Of a stretch of 64,000 nt of DNA, positions 16,873-29,017 are shown one piece after another (position 1 is the first letter of the stretch; the number at the start of each line of letters is the position of its first letter). The position numbers and the translations under genes were made by a program. Source of the stretch: Actinomyces faecalis (GTDB lineage: Bacteria > Actinomycetota > Actinomycetes > Actinomycetales > Actinomycetaceae); the NCBI RefSeq assembly GCF_013184985.2, contig NZ_CP063418.1, positions 2,046,001-2,110,000 on the forward strand, read 5' to 3'. A model generated the notes under the pieces. That model worked only from the letters and a program-made list of their open reading frames with translations. It did no database searches and was not told the origin of the DNA.

Positions 16873-16935
16873 CTCTTCACGCGTTGGAGGGGTGCCCACC
16901 CCATGCGGATAGGCACCCCTCCAACGCGTGAAGAG
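16873..16935. terminator. Perfect 24-bp hairpin downstream of ptsH
   Basis: CTCTTCACGCGTTGGAGGGG... (16873-16896) pairs exactly with 16912-16935 around a 15-base loop. It lies 8 bases beyond the ptsH stop and upstream of rnhA; no T-tract. Probable terminator of ptsH. Confidence 0.75.
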
Positions 16936-16943
16936 AACGGGAC

Positions 16944-17210
16944 TCAGGCGTCCAGGTCGGTCTCCAGGAGGGCCTTGAGGTCAGCCAGAGCCTTGTCGCT
17001 ATCAGCGTCGGAGGACTCCAGGACAACCACGTCGCCGTATGCGGCACCCAGGGTCATGACACCGAGGATCGAGGCGGCGTCCACCGGAGCGCCCCCCTCC
17101 TTGGCGATGGTGACCTTGACACCGGAGTCGGCGACGGCCTTGACGAAGGTGGCGGCGGGACGGGCGTGCAGCCCGACCTTGGAGGCAATAGTGGCAGTAA
17201 CCTGTGCCAT
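16944..17210 (-). CDS. ptsH: Phosphocarrier protein HPr
   Basis: 88 aa, normal HPr length. Carries phosphate from enzyme I to sugar-specific EII proteins of the PTS. The phosphorylated His lies in KVGLHARPAATFV (His15). The segment around DAASILGVMTLGA, where Ser46 is regulated in Firmicutes, retains the Ser (AASILGVM). ATG 17210 follows AAGGAG; the open frame extends further to 17264 but without a ribosome site. A lone gene here; ptsI is not in the window. Confidence 0.95.
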   Translation of the reverse strand: MAQVTATIASKVGLHARPAATFVKAVADSGVKVTIAKEGGAPVDAASILGVMTLGAAYGDVVVLESSDADSDKALADLKALLETDLDA

Positions 17211-17271
17211 AGGTGACTCCTTCTCAATGGTTGGGGGCATGCTGGACAGCGGTCCCGACAACACGTGCGGT

Positions 17272-17290
17272 CATCAGCGGGGCGCTGATG
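17272..17290. promoter_or_regulatory. Palindrome in the ptsH upstream region
   Basis: CATCAGC-GGGGC-GCTGATG, 7-bp arms, in the 298-base gap between ptsH and guaB3. A TAGTGT hexamer lies just upstream on the minus strand, so the palindrome would sit near the transcript start of ptsH. Possible operator; nothing else is recognised in the gap. Confidence 0.35.
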
Positions 17291-17508
17291 TTGACCATGA
17301 CACTACCCGACTTCGCCCTGTCTGGGGCACCGGTTCAGCACATCGGGCACGTCACGGAGACCACTCAAACCCGCCGCCGGTCGACGTCCCTCTTCATCGT
17401 CATCGGCCAGAACCCACCCCTGCCTCCATGAGCCGGTATCCGGGCTCGCCTCAGCCCAGGCCACACAGAACGAGGCGCAGCCGCCTCCGCGCTCACCTGG
17501 CTTCTGGC

Positions 17509-18633
17509 TCAGCTTGGGTCATAAGGGGCGAGGACGACCTCAACGCGCTGGAGCTCCTTGACGTCGGCGTAGCCCGTCGTCGCCAGGGTACGGCGCAGCG
17601 CGCCGACGATGTTGAGCGTGCCGTCGGCCCGGTCCGAGGGCCCGCACAGGATCTCCTCCATCGTGCCCACCGTACCCACGTAGGAGCGGTAGCCACGAGG
17701 CAGGGCGTCGTGGCGCGCCTCCGCTCCCCAGTGGTATCCGCCGCCGGGAGCCTCCTGCGCTCGCGCCAGCGCCGCTCCGAGCATGACCGCGTCCGCTCCG
17801 CAGGCGATGGCCTTGACCACGTCGCCGGAGTTTCCTACCGAGCCGTCCGCAATGACGTGGACGTAACGCCCCCCGGACTCGTCGAGGTAGTCACGGCGTG
17901 CCGCCGCCACGTCCGCCACCGCCGTCGCCATGGGCATGTGCAGGCCCAGGACCTGACGGATCGAGGAGGAGGCCCCTCCCCCCTGACCCACGAGCACAGC
18001 AGCGGCGCCGGTGCGCATGAGGTGGAGCGCCGCAGTGTAGGTCGTCACACCGCCCACGATGACGGGGACGTCGAGCTCGTAGATGAAACGCTTGAGGTTA
18101 AGGGGCTCGGCGTCGCCCGAGACGTGCTCGGCAGACACCACCGAGCCACGGATCACGAACAGGTCCACGCCGGCCTCGACCACGGTGCGCCAGTGGCGAA
18201 GGGTCTGGGCAGGGCTCAGCCTGCCGGCGACGACGACACCCGCCTGACGAACCTGCGCCAGACGCTCGCGGATCAGCTCTGGTCGCACCGGCGCCCTGTA
18301 GACCTCCTGCAGGACGCGAGTGGCCTGCTCCGGGGCGGCCTGACGGATACGCCGCAGGGCGGGCTCGGGGTCCTCGTACCGGGTCCACAGACCCTCCAGG
18401 TCAAGCACCCCGATACCACCAAGGCGGCCGACCATGATCGCGGTGTCCGGACTCATCACAGAGTCCATAGGTGCGGCCATCACAGGCATGTCCACGTGGT
18501 AGGCATCGATCTGCCAGCCCAGGCGCACATCCCGGGTGTCCCGGGTCCGTCGTGCGGGAACGAGGGCGATGTCGTCAAAGGAATACGCCTGGCGGGCTCG
18601 CTTGGAACGTCCGATCTCGACCTCTGCGCTCAT
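17509..18633 (-). CDS. guaB3: GuaB3 family IMP dehydrogenase-related protein
   Basis: 374 aa TIM barrel of the actinobacterial GuaB3 family, without CBS domains. Begins EIGRSKRARQAYSFDDIALV; shares MPVMAAPMDSVMSP and GVTTYTAALHLM with IMPDH. The catalytic Cys loop of true IMPDH (GSICTT) is replaced by GQGGGASSSIRQ, so classical IMP dehydrogenase activity is not expected; biochemical role unresolved. ATG 18633 is chosen because TACCAT (18645-18640) lies 6 bases before it, suggesting a leaderless mRNA; GTG 18651 is the alternative. Confidence 0.9.
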   Translation of the reverse strand: MSAEVEIGRSKRARQAYSFDDIALVPARRTRDTRDVRLGWQIDAYHVDMPVMAAPMDSVMSPDTAIMVGRLGGIGVLDLEGLWTRYEDPEPALRRIRQAAPEQATRVLQEVYRAPVRPELIRERLAQVRQAGVVVAGRLSPAQTLRHWRTVVEAGVDLFVIRGSVVSAEHVSGDAEPLNLKRFIYELDVPVIVGGVTTYTAALHLMRTGAAAVLVGQGGGASSSIRQVLGLHMPMATAVADVAAARRDYLDESGGRYVHVIADGSVGNSGDVVKAIACGADAVMLGAALARAQEAPGGGYHWGAEARHDALPRGYRSYVGTVGTMEEILCGPSDRADGTLNIVGALRRTLATTGYADVKELQRVEVVLAPYDPS

Positions 18634-18713
18634 AGACGGATGGTAGGACACCCCAGGCGCGGACCGCCTTGCGCGCTGAGTTCGTGTCAGACCCTGGTGG
18701 CAGACTCGGGGTC

Positions 18714-19457
18714 ATGAGCGAGCACCACCTCACCACGTCCTGGGCCACCGGCCCCTTTCTCGGCTTCGACACCGAGACCACCGGCGTCGATCCCTCCCGT
18801 GACCGTCTGGTCACCGCTGCCCTGGTCCACCGCGGCCCGCTCCAGGCCGACGGCGGGAGGAGCCAGGAGGTCCTGACCTGGCTGGCCGACCCGGGGGTCC
18901 CGATCCCCTCCAGCGCCAGCGCCGTCCACGGCATCAGTACCGAACGGGCGCAGGCCGAAGGTCGCCCGGCGCACGAGGTGCTGGAGGAGGTCGCCGTCCA
19001 CCTCGCCACGGCGATGGCTGGCGGGACGCCAGTCGTTGTCTTCAACGCCTCCTTCGACCTCACGCTGATGGAACACGAGCTCACCCGTCACGGGCTGGAC
19101 ACCTTGCACCAGCGCCTGGGCGGTCCCCTGGCGCCTGTGCTGGACCCTTTGGTCCTGGACCGGGCGGTGGACCGATGGCGCAAGGGCAAGCGTCGCCTTG
19201 ACGCCATGTGTCATGTCTACGGCGTCCAGGTCGACGAGGCCCTGCACACCGCCGAGGTCGACGTGGCCGCGACTCTTGACGTCCTTGAGGCCCTGGCCCA
19301 GGCGTATCCCGAGGTGGCGCGCATGAGCCTGGAGGACCTCCAGTCCTTCCAGGTGACCGCGCACCGCCGTTGGGCGGAGTCCCTCAATGACTGGCTACGT
19401 CGCCAAGGTCGTGTACCGGACGCGGGTACCACCTGGCCGCTGGCCACCGGCTGCTGA
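18714..19457 (+). CDS. DnaQ-like 3'-5' exonuclease
   Basis: 247 aa DEDDh exonuclease related to the epsilon subunit of DNA polymerase III. Exo I FLGFDTETTGVD (about residue 17), Exo II FNASFDLTLMEHEL (about 112), Exo III LHTAEVDVAATLDVL with His and Asp (about 180). Small stand-alone domain, widespread in actinobacteria next to guaB; could proofread, or trim RNA/DNA. Divergent from guaB3. Start ATG 18714 has no clear ribosome site. Confidence 0.88.
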   Translation: MSEHHLTTSWATGPFLGFDTETTGVDPSRDRLVTAALVHRGPLQADGGRSQEVLTWLADPGVPIPSSASAVHGISTERAQAEGRPAHEVLEEVAVHLATAMAGGTPVVVFNASFDLTLMEHELTRHGLDTLHQRLGGPLAPVLDPLVLDRAVDRWRKGKRRLDAMCHVYGVQVDEALHTAEVDVAATLDVLEALAQAYPEVARMSLEDLQSFQVTAHRRWAESLNDWLRRQGRVPDAGTTWPLATGC

Positions 19458-19514
19458 CGCTGCTGTCTGACCGCGCAGGCCGGACCTGTCCCGGTCCGGG
19501 TGAGGGCGCAGAGC

Positions 19515-19604
19515 CCAGCCACCCTCGCACGCACGGGCCCGGCGGAAGCAGACCGCCTCGCCAAGGCCAACGAGGCCAGCCACCCTCGCACGCACGGGCC
19601 CGGC
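19515..19604 (+). repeat. Two 29-bp direct repeats, 61 bp apart
   Basis: CCAGCCACCCTCGCACGCAC... occurs identically at 19515-19543 and 19576-19604 in the gap between the exonuclease and guaB. The second copy contributes its GGGCCCGG end to the guaB terminator stem. Nothing else is recognised in this gap. Confidence 0.85.
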
Positions 19605-19626
19605 ACCTTCACAGGTACCGGGCCCG
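19595..19626 (-). terminator. guaB terminator hairpin
   Basis: CGGGCCCGGCACC / GGTACCGGGCCCG, 13-bp stem with one mismatch and a 6-base loop, 21 bases beyond the guaB stop. No T-tract. Confidence 0.65.
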
Positions 19627-19647
19627 TCAGCCAGACAAGGAAGAGGG

Positions 19648-21321
<1,674 letters not shown>

Positions 21322-21387
21322 CTAGTCTTCCCTCAGACACAGGCGTGACGGCAAAGTCCGCCGTCGTCGCTGAGAAGGGACTCACTG

Positions 21388-21669
21388 ATGCCTGAGCGGT
21401 CGCGCCAGCCTGGTCCCGTGACCGCGTTGTGGGAGTGGCAGTACCAGGGCGCGTGCCTGGGGATGGACTCCGCCCAGTTCTTCCACCCTGACGGCGAGCG
21501 GGGCAGGTCGCGCCGGCGACGTGACGACGGCGCGAAGGCCGTGTGCCGTCGCTGCTCGGTCCTCGCGCGCTGCCGCGAGCACGCCCTGTCCACGCAGGAG
21601 CCCTACGGGGTGTGGGGTGGCATGACCGAGGAGGAGCGCCGGGCCCTCCTCTCCAGCCGTCCGCACTGA
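21388..21669 (+). CDS. WhiB3/WhiD-type iron-sulfur regulator
   Basis: 93 aa WhiB-like protein. Four cluster-binding cysteines at 23, 53, 56 and 62 (C-X29-C-X2-C-X5-C), then PYGVWGGMTEEERRALL, the G[VI]WGG turn. The GMDSAQFFHPDGERGR segment is the diagnostic feature of the WhiB3/WhiD subgroup, which senses redox or NO and binds the primary sigma factor in mycobacteria. ATG 21388 follows GAAGGG by 7 bases. Divergent from guaB, an arrangement common in actinobacteria. Confidence 0.93.
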   Translation: MPERSRQPGPVTALWEWQYQGACLGMDSAQFFHPDGERGRSRRRRDDGAKAVCRRCSVLARCREHALSTQEPYGVWGGMTEEERRALLSSRPH

Positions 21670-21736
21670 GCCGTGCCTCCGGCGCAGGCACGGCCCACAG
21701 GCCGACCAGTCCGCCATGACGTAGCCGCCATCACGA

Positions 21737-21778
21737 CTCTCGGCGGGGAGAAGGCCTTTGCCTTCTCCCCGCCGAGAG
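21737..21778. terminator. Perfect 19-bp hairpin between whiB and groES
   Basis: CTCTCGGCGGGGAGAAGGC / GCCTTCTCCCCGCCGAGAG with a CTTT loop, between convergent genes. No T-tract on either side; likely bidirectional. Confidence 0.8.
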
Positions 21779-21803
21779 CTGCTAGTAGGTGTCTAGCCCA
21801 AGG

Positions 21804-22100
21804 TCACTTGGTGACGACGGCGAGCACGTCGCGCGCGGAGAGGATGAGGTAGTCCTCGCCCGCGTACTTGACCTCGGTGCCGCCGTACTTGGAGTAGATG
21901 ACGACGTCGCCCTCGGCGACGTCCACCGGGATGCGCTTGCCGGAGTCGTCGACGCGGCCGGGGCCCACGGCCACGACCTTGCCCTCCTGCGGCTTCTCCT
22001 TGGCGGTGTCCGGGATGACCAGGCCGGAGGCGGTGGTCTGCTCAGCCTCAAGCGTCTGGACGACGATGCGGTCCTCGAGCGGCTTGATGGAGATCGACAT
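21804..22100 (-). CDS. groES: Co-chaperonin GroES
   Basis: 98 aa, complete GroES (starts [13 protein letters not shown]; mobile-loop region [14 protein letters not shown]). Caps GroEL in protein folding. It has a CIRCE operator and is followed by a terminator instead of groEL, so it is a single-gene unit here; groEL must lie elsewhere. Confidence 0.97.
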   Translation of the reverse strand: MSISIKPLEDRIVVQTLEAEQTTASGLVIPDTAKEKPQEGKVVAVGPGRVDDSGKRIPVDVAEGDVVIYSKYGGTEVKYAGEDYLILSARDVLAVVTK

Positions 22101-22244
22101 GGTGTCCTCCCCTTCTCGCTTGTTCAGCGTACGGATGGTGTTGTGGTCCGCGTCCTGACTTGCCGGTCCGCCGTCGCGGGGGTCGGTCCGTCAGCGCCGA
22201 GGGCGCGTGCCGCAGGGCCTTCGTCGACCCTGCGTCCGGAAGAG

Positions 22245-22286
22245 AATCTACGCGCGCCGTTAGCACTCAGTCAACGTGAGTGCCAA
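22245..22286 (-). promoter_or_regulatory. CIRCE operator and groES promoter
   Basis: TTAGCACTC-N9-GAGTGCCAA at 22260-22286 is the HrcA-binding CIRCE element with one mismatch (consensus GAGTGCTAA). On the minus strand TTGACT (22274-22269) inside it is the -35 and TAGATT (22250-22245) the -10, spacing 18, so HrcA would block the promoter directly. Confidence 0.92.
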
Positions 22287-22340
22287 AGTGTGCCCTCAGG
22301 TTCGCCGACGGCGAGGCACGGGCATGCCATCATCGTGCCG

Positions 22341-23696
22341 ATGGCCTCTTCCACCTCGTCCTCCTCCCCCAGCGCCACCTCGCTCGCCCCTCTCCTGACT
22401 GCCGAGGGGTGGCAGCTGCTGTCCTCCCTCCCGCCCTACGACCCTGAAGGGGTCCTGAGCCTGGGCGAGGAGCTCCGCGCAGCCGGTCACAGCCCAGAGC
22501 TGGTGTCCGCAGCGCTGACCCAGCAGCGCCTGCGTGAGCGGGCCGCCGCGAAGTTCGGTCCCTTCGCCGCCCAGATGCTCTTCACTCCCGACGGGCTGGA
22601 GCAGGCCACGCGTCTGGCTGTCTCCGCCCACCACGCCGCGCGCTACGCACGTGCCGGAGTCCGCCGGGTGGCGGACCTGGGCTGCGGCATCGGCGGGGAC
22701 GCCGTCGCCCTGGCAGGCCTCGACCTGCCGGTGCTCGCCGTCGAGCGGGACGAGGCGACAGCGGCCCTGGCCACTGTCAACCTCATGCCCTTCGACCACG
22801 CCGAGGTCCTGTGCGCCGACGCCCTCGGGCTCGACCTGGAGGCCCACGACGTCGACGCCGTCTTCGCTGACCCTGCCCGTCGTGCCGGCGGACGACGCCT
22901 GAACGACCCGGAGCAGTGGTCTCCGCGCCTGAGCCAGGTCCTGGCCCTGCGTGAGCGGGTCGCCGCCCTCGGCGTCAAGGTGGCTCCCGGGATCGACCAC
23001 GGCCTCCTTCCGGCTGACTCCCACGTGCAGTGGGTGAGCGTGGGAGGCGAGGTCGTCGAGGCCGGGATCTGGTGCGGGCCACTCGCCCCGGAGGGGCCGG
23101 GCCGCTCCGCGCTCGTGATGAGCCCTGACCCAGCCTCGTCAGGCGACCAGGCCTCACACGTCCTGACCGACCCCGAGTGCTCAGACCCCTCGGTCGCTCC
23201 CACCCAGCTCGATCCCGTCATCGGGGCGGAGGGGCTCGGACCCCTGCTGCACGAGCCCGACGGCGCAGCCATCCGGGCAGGCCTCGTTGCCCACCTGGCC
23301 CGGCGCCTGGGTGCCCGCCCCCTGGCACCGCGTATCGCCTACCTCACCGGCTGCGCGCCGGTCCCCTCCGAGCTGCGTCCCTTCGTGCGCAGCTGGCGGG
23401 TCCGTGAGGTCCTGCCCCTGCACCTCAAGGTGCTCAAGGCTCGCGTGCGAGCCAGGGAGATCGGGTGTCTGGAGATTCACCGTCGCGGTGTCGACGTCTC
23501 TCCCGACGCGTTGCGTGCCTCGCTGCGCCCCAAGGGGTCTCAGGGCGAGACCTGGGTGCTCACCCGCCTGGGGGCGGCCTCTGACCGCGGCAGGGGCAAG
23601 GCCGCCAGCCCCAAGGGCGTCGTCCTCGTCGTCGAGAAGCTCGAGCCTGAGCGCGGGGTCCAGGCACTGCGGCCCGGCCACCAGGCCGGGGCCTAG
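22341..23696 (+). CDS. Class I SAM-dependent methyltransferase with THUMP-like C-terminus
   Basis: 451 aa. SAM-binding motif VADLGCGIGGDAVALAG near residue 112, DADP-like VDAVFADPARRAGGRR motif near 173, and a C-terminal segment (LPLHLKVLKARVRAREIG, then SPDALRASLRPKG) typical of actinobacterial THUMP-like methyltransferases. The substrate is unknown, probably RNA. A Ser-rich N-terminus and a low-conservation insert (about residues 255-300) are visible. ATG 22341 has no ribosome site; GTG 22335 is an alternative. Divergent from groES. Confidence 0.82.
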   Translation: MASSTSSSSPSATSLAPLLTAEGWQLLSSLPPYDPEGVLSLGEELRAAGHSPELVSAALTQQRLRERAAAKFGPFAAQMLFTPDGLEQATRLAVSAHHAARYARAGVRRVADLGCGIGGDAVALAGLDLPVLAVERDEATAALATVNLMPFDHAEVLCADALGLDLEAHDVDAVFADPARRAGGRRLNDPEQWSPRLSQVLALRERVAALGVKVAPGIDHGLLPADSHVQWVSVGGEVVEAGIWCGPLAPEGPGRSALVMSPDPASSGDQASHVLTDPECSDPSVAPTQLDPVIGAEGLGPLLHEPDGAAIRAGLVAHLARRLGARPLAPRIAYLTGCAPVPSELRPFVRSWRVREVLPLHLKVLKARVRAREIGCLEIHRRGVDVSPDALRASLRPKGSQGETWVLTRLGAASDRGRGKAASPKGVVLVVEKLEPERGVQALRPGHQAGA

Positions 23697-23775
23697 ACTG
23701 TTCACCACTGGTCTGGTCCGTGGCGGACTCTCGCCAGCCAGACCAGCGCTCGGCTCCCCTGACGAACGGCGCACG

Positions 23776-25017
23776 ATGACCACGGCACCACGATTCAGCC
23801 ACCTCCACCGCCAGGCTCTGCCCTTTGCCTCCTCACCGCGCTCCAGCGTCGGCATCGAGTGGGAGCTCCAGCTCCTGGACCGGGACTCCCTCGACCTGCG
23901 CCAGTGCGCTGCCGAGATCCTCGGTGCCGTGGGCGAGGACCCGCATATCCACGGCGAGATGATGCTCAACACCGTTGAGCTGGTCTCGGGAGCACGCCAG
24001 AGCGTCGCCGAGTGCGTGGAGGACATCGCCTTCGCCTACGACCGGCTGCTGCCCGTGGTCGACCCGCTGCGCGTCGACCTGGTCAGCGCCGGCACCCATC
24101 CCTTCGCCGACCCCCTGGTCCAACGGGTCACCGACGCCGAACGCTACTCGCGCCTGGTCGACCGCACCCGCCTGTGGGGCCACCAGATGCTCATCTTCGG
24201 CACGCACGTCCACGTCGGCGTCGAGGACCGGGACAAGGCGCTCCCGATCCTCAGGGCCTTGCTCACCCGGACGGCGCACCTGCAGTGCCTCAGCGCGTCC
24301 TCCCCCTTCTGGGCTGGTCATGACACCGGCTACGCGGACAACCGCGCCATGATGTTCCAGCAGCTGCCGACCGCAGGTGCGCCTCACCAGCTTGACACCT
24401 GGGAGGACCTGGAGGCCTACGCCGGGGACATGATCCACACCGGCGTCATCGAGGAGTTCAGCGAGGTGCGCTGGGACGTGCGCCCTTCCCCCAGGCTCGG
24501 GACCGTCGAGGTACGGGCCTGCGACGCAGCGACCAACCTCACCGAGCTCGCAGGGATCGCGGCGCTGACCCAGTGCCTGGTGGAGAGCTTCTCACGGACG
24601 CTGGACCGTGGTGAGGCGCTGGACGCCATGCCGGACTGGTACGTGGCCGAGAACAAGTGGCGCTCGGCCCGCTACGGCATGGACGCCATCCTCATCACCG
24701 GCTCCGACGGAGAGGAGGAGCTGGTCTCTGACACGGTCTCTCGGATGCTCACCGAGCTCATGCCGGTGGCGGAGGACCTGGGATGCGCCCGCGAGCTCGC
24801 CGGTGTCCAGGCGACGCTCGACGCCGGAGCCTCCTACCAGCGCCAGTTCGCCGCGGTCCGGGCAGCCGACGGCGCGAACCAGGCGGCGGTCAGGCTGATG
24901 CAGGCTGAGGTCAAGGCAGGCCGTCCTCTGCACCCCACTGAGGTGCTCTCCGTGGCCAGCACGATCCACCCCTCGACCCTGCCGGGCTCCCACCAGGGCC
25001 GCTACGCCAGCGCCTGA
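23776..25017 (+). CDS. Carboxylate-amine ligase, YbdK/glutamate-cysteine ligase family
   Basis: 413 aa GCS2-family protein. N-terminal SSVGIEWELQLLD supplies metal-binding Glu; MMLNTVELVSG, IFGTHVHVGVED with two His, and GTVEVRACDAATNLTEL are the family motifs. Such proteins form gamma-glutamyl-type amide bonds; whether this one makes gamma-glutamylcysteine is not shown. Follows the methyltransferase gene by 79 bases with an intervening weak hairpin (CTGGTCTGG / CCAGACCAG). Confidence 0.85.
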   Translation: MTTAPRFSHLHRQALPFASSPRSSVGIEWELQLLDRDSLDLRQCAAEILGAVGEDPHIHGEMMLNTVELVSGARQSVAECVEDIAFAYDRLLPVVDPLRVDLVSAGTHPFADPLVQRVTDAERYSRLVDRTRLWGHQMLIFGTHVHVGVEDRDKALPILRALLTRTAHLQCLSASSPFWAGHDTGYADNRAMMFQQLPTAGAPHQLDTWEDLEAYAGDMIHTGVIEEFSEVRWDVRPSPRLGTVEVRACDAATNLTELAGIAALTQCLVESFSRTLDRGEALDAMPDWYVAENKWRSARYGMDAILITGSDGEEELVSDTVSRMLTELMPVAEDLGCARELAGVQATLDAGASYQRQFAAVRAADGANQAAVRLMQAEVKAGRPLHPTEVLSVASTIHPSTLPGSHQGRYASA

Positions 25018-25042
25018 GCCGTAGGAAGCGAGCCGGCGCGCC

Positions 25043-26089
25043 TCAGCGCGCGATGATGACGTCCAGAGGCATACCGGAGTCAGGGGCGAAGTCCATCGGG
25101 CTGGGCTCCACGCCCGCCCTCACCGCTGCGCTGCCCAGGGCCGCGATCTGAGCGCCGTTGTCCGTGCAGTAGCGCAGCGGGGGCAGGCGCAGCGTGATGC
25201 CGGCGGCCTCGCAGCGCTCGGCCGCCAGCGAGCGCAACCGGGAGTTGGCGCAGAAGCCTCCCCCGATGACCAGGGTGTCCACGCCCTCGTCCAGGCAGGC
25301 CTGGACCGCCTTACCGGTCAGGGAGTCGTTGACTGCCTCGCAGAAGGCAGCACACACGTCCGCCTTGGGAACCTCACGTCCGGCGTCCTGCAGTGACTCC
25401 ACGTAGCGAGCGACGGCGGTCTTGAGGCCGGAGAAGGAGAAGTCGTAGCGGTGACGGTCCTTGTCCTTGCCCGCTGCCAGGCCGCGCGGGAAGCGGATCG
25501 CCTCGCGGTCGCCCTCCTGGGACAGCCGGTCGACGTGCGGGCCTCCGGGATAGGGCAGATCGAGCAGACGCCCCACCTTGTCGAAGGCCTCCCCGGCGGC
25601 GTCGTCGAGCGTGCCACCCAGCTCACGTACATCCGTGGCGATGTCCCGGATCGACACGATGTTGGAGTGGCCGCCTGAGACGATCAGACCGATGGCGCGC
25701 TCAGGCAGGGCGCCGTCGACCAGCTCATCGACCGCCAGGTGCCCGATGACGTGGTTGACGCCGTAGACCGGCTTGCCGAGCGAGGCGGCAAGCGCCTTGG
25801 CGGCCGAGATCCCCACGGTGAGGGAGCCGATGAGGCCGGGCCCAGCGCACACGGCGACGGCGTCAACCTCGGACAGGTCGACGTCCGCCTTGGCCAGCGC
25901 AGCGTCCAGGGTCGGGACGAAGGACTGCAGGTGGGCGCGTGAGGCGATCTCAGGAATGATGCCGCCGAAGCGGGCGTACTCATCCATGGAGGTGGCGACG
26001 ACGTCGCCCAGCAGCTCCCGGCCACGTACCAGTGCCACACCGGTCTCGTCGCAGGTGGACTCGATTCCCAGGATCAGAGGTTCGCTCAC
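25043..26089 (-). CDS. tsaD: tRNA t6A transferase subunit TsaD
   Basis: 348 aa. Transfers threonylcarbamoyl to A37 of ANN-decoding tRNAs with TsaB and TsaE. Motifs: [15 protein letters not shown], the two metal-binding His in RAHLQSF and NHVIGHLAV (HxxxH), [12 protein letters not shown], and [16 protein letters not shown] 26089 begins at the conserved N-terminus; TAGGCT (26102-26097, minus) lies 7 bases before it and no ribosome site is seen, so it is probably leaderless. Separated from rimI-tsaB-tsaE by sdhCAB. Confidence 0.96.
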   Translation of the reverse strand: MSEPLILGIESTCDETGVALVRGRELLGDVVATSMDEYARFGGIIPEIASRAHLQSFVPTLDAALAKADVDLSEVDAVAVCAGPGLIGSLTVGISAAKALAASLGKPVYGVNHVIGHLAVDELVDGALPERAIGLIVSGGHSNIVSIRDIATDVRELGGTLDDAAGEAFDKVGRLLDLPYPGGPHVDRLSQEGDREAIRFPRGLAAGKDKDRHRYDFSFSGLKTAVARYVESLQDAGREVPKADVCAAFCEAVNDSLTGKAVQACLDEGVDTLVIGGGFCANSRLRSLAAERCEAAGITLRLPPLRYCTDNGAQIAALGSAAVRAGVEPSPMDFAPDSGMPLDVIIAR

Positions 26090-26139
26090 GCCCGACAGCC
26101 TAGTCCCTGACGCCAGCCCGCCTGCGACCCGAGAGCACG

Positions 26140-26179
26140 ACGGCGGGGCCGCCACCAGTGAAGGTGACGGCCCCGCCGT
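26140..26179 (-). terminator. sdhCAB terminator hairpin
   Basis: 17-base arms ACGGCGGGGCCGTCACC / GGTGGCGGCCCCGCCGT on the minus strand, one U-G wobble, 6-base loop, 46 bases beyond the sdhB stop. No T-tract. Confidence 0.75.
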
Positions 26180-26225
26180 TATCAGGTCTGCCTGGCAGGC
26201 TCGCTGGAGCTGCCAGGGGGCAGGC

Positions 26226-26995
26226 TCACACGTGAGCGTGCTGGCCCTTCCACAGGGCGTGGCCGAGGTCGCGGTTCAGGCGCGAGATGACCTCCAGCGG
26301 CACGGACTTGGGGCACACCGCAGCGCACTCACCGATATTCGTGCAGCCGCCGAAGCCCTCGGCGTCGTGCTGGTTGAGCATGGAGACCACACGGGGCAGA
26401 CGCTCCGGCTGGCCCTGCGGGAGCAGGCCCAGGTGGGCGATCTTCGCGCCGGTGAACAGCATGGCCGAGGCGTTCGGGCAGGCCGCCACGCAGGCGCCGC
26501 AGCCGATGCAGGCGGCAGCCTCGAAGGCGGCGTCAGCCTTGTCCTTGCGGACCGGGACCGAGTGGGCCTCGGGGGCCGCGCCGGTGTTGACTGAGATATA
26601 GCCTCCGGCCTGGACGATGCGGTCCAGGGCGGAGCGGTCGACCACCAGGTCCTTGAGGATCGGGAAGCCGGCCGAGCGCCAGGGCTCGATCGTGATGGTG
26701 GAGCCGTCCTTGAAGGAGGGGTCCTCCGCCAGGTGACGCATGTGCAGCTGGCAGGTGGTGGAGCGGATCGGGCCGTGGGCCTGTCCGTTGATGACCACAC
26801 CGCACTGACCGCAGATGCCCTCGCGGCAGTCCGAGTCGAAGGCGACGGGCTCCTTGCCCTCCTGGAACAGCTGCTCATTGAGCAGGTCGAGGACCTCGAG
26901 GAAGCTCATGTGCTCCTCGATACCCGACATGGAGTACTCCTCGAAGTGCCCCTCGGTGTTCTGGTTCTTCTGACGCCAGATCTTGAGCTTGATGT

Positions 26996-26999
<4 letters not shown>
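26226..26999 (-). CDS. sdhB: Succinate dehydrogenase/fumarate reductase iron-sulfur subunit
   Basis: 257 aa. Passes electrons from the flavoprotein to the membrane quinone site. [2Fe-2S] ligands in [15 protein letters not shown] plus Cys in STTCQLHM; [4Fe-4S]/[3Fe-4S] ligands in [15 protein letters not shown] and [17 protein letters not shown] 26999 overlaps the sdhA stop (GTGA), so it is translationally coupled. Last gene of sdhCAB. Confidence 0.95.
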
Positions 27000-28999
<2,000 letters not shown>

Positions 29000-29017
29000 T
29001 CACTCGCTCTCGATCAG

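Noticed and set aside
16167..16931. 254-codon plus-strand frame over rnhA
   Set aside because: It begins inside the 32-bp inverted repeat and is antisense to rnhA, which is certain.
21789..22340. N-terminal extension of the methyltransferase frame
   Set aside because: Antisense to groES and its CIRCE promoter; the real gene starts near 22341.
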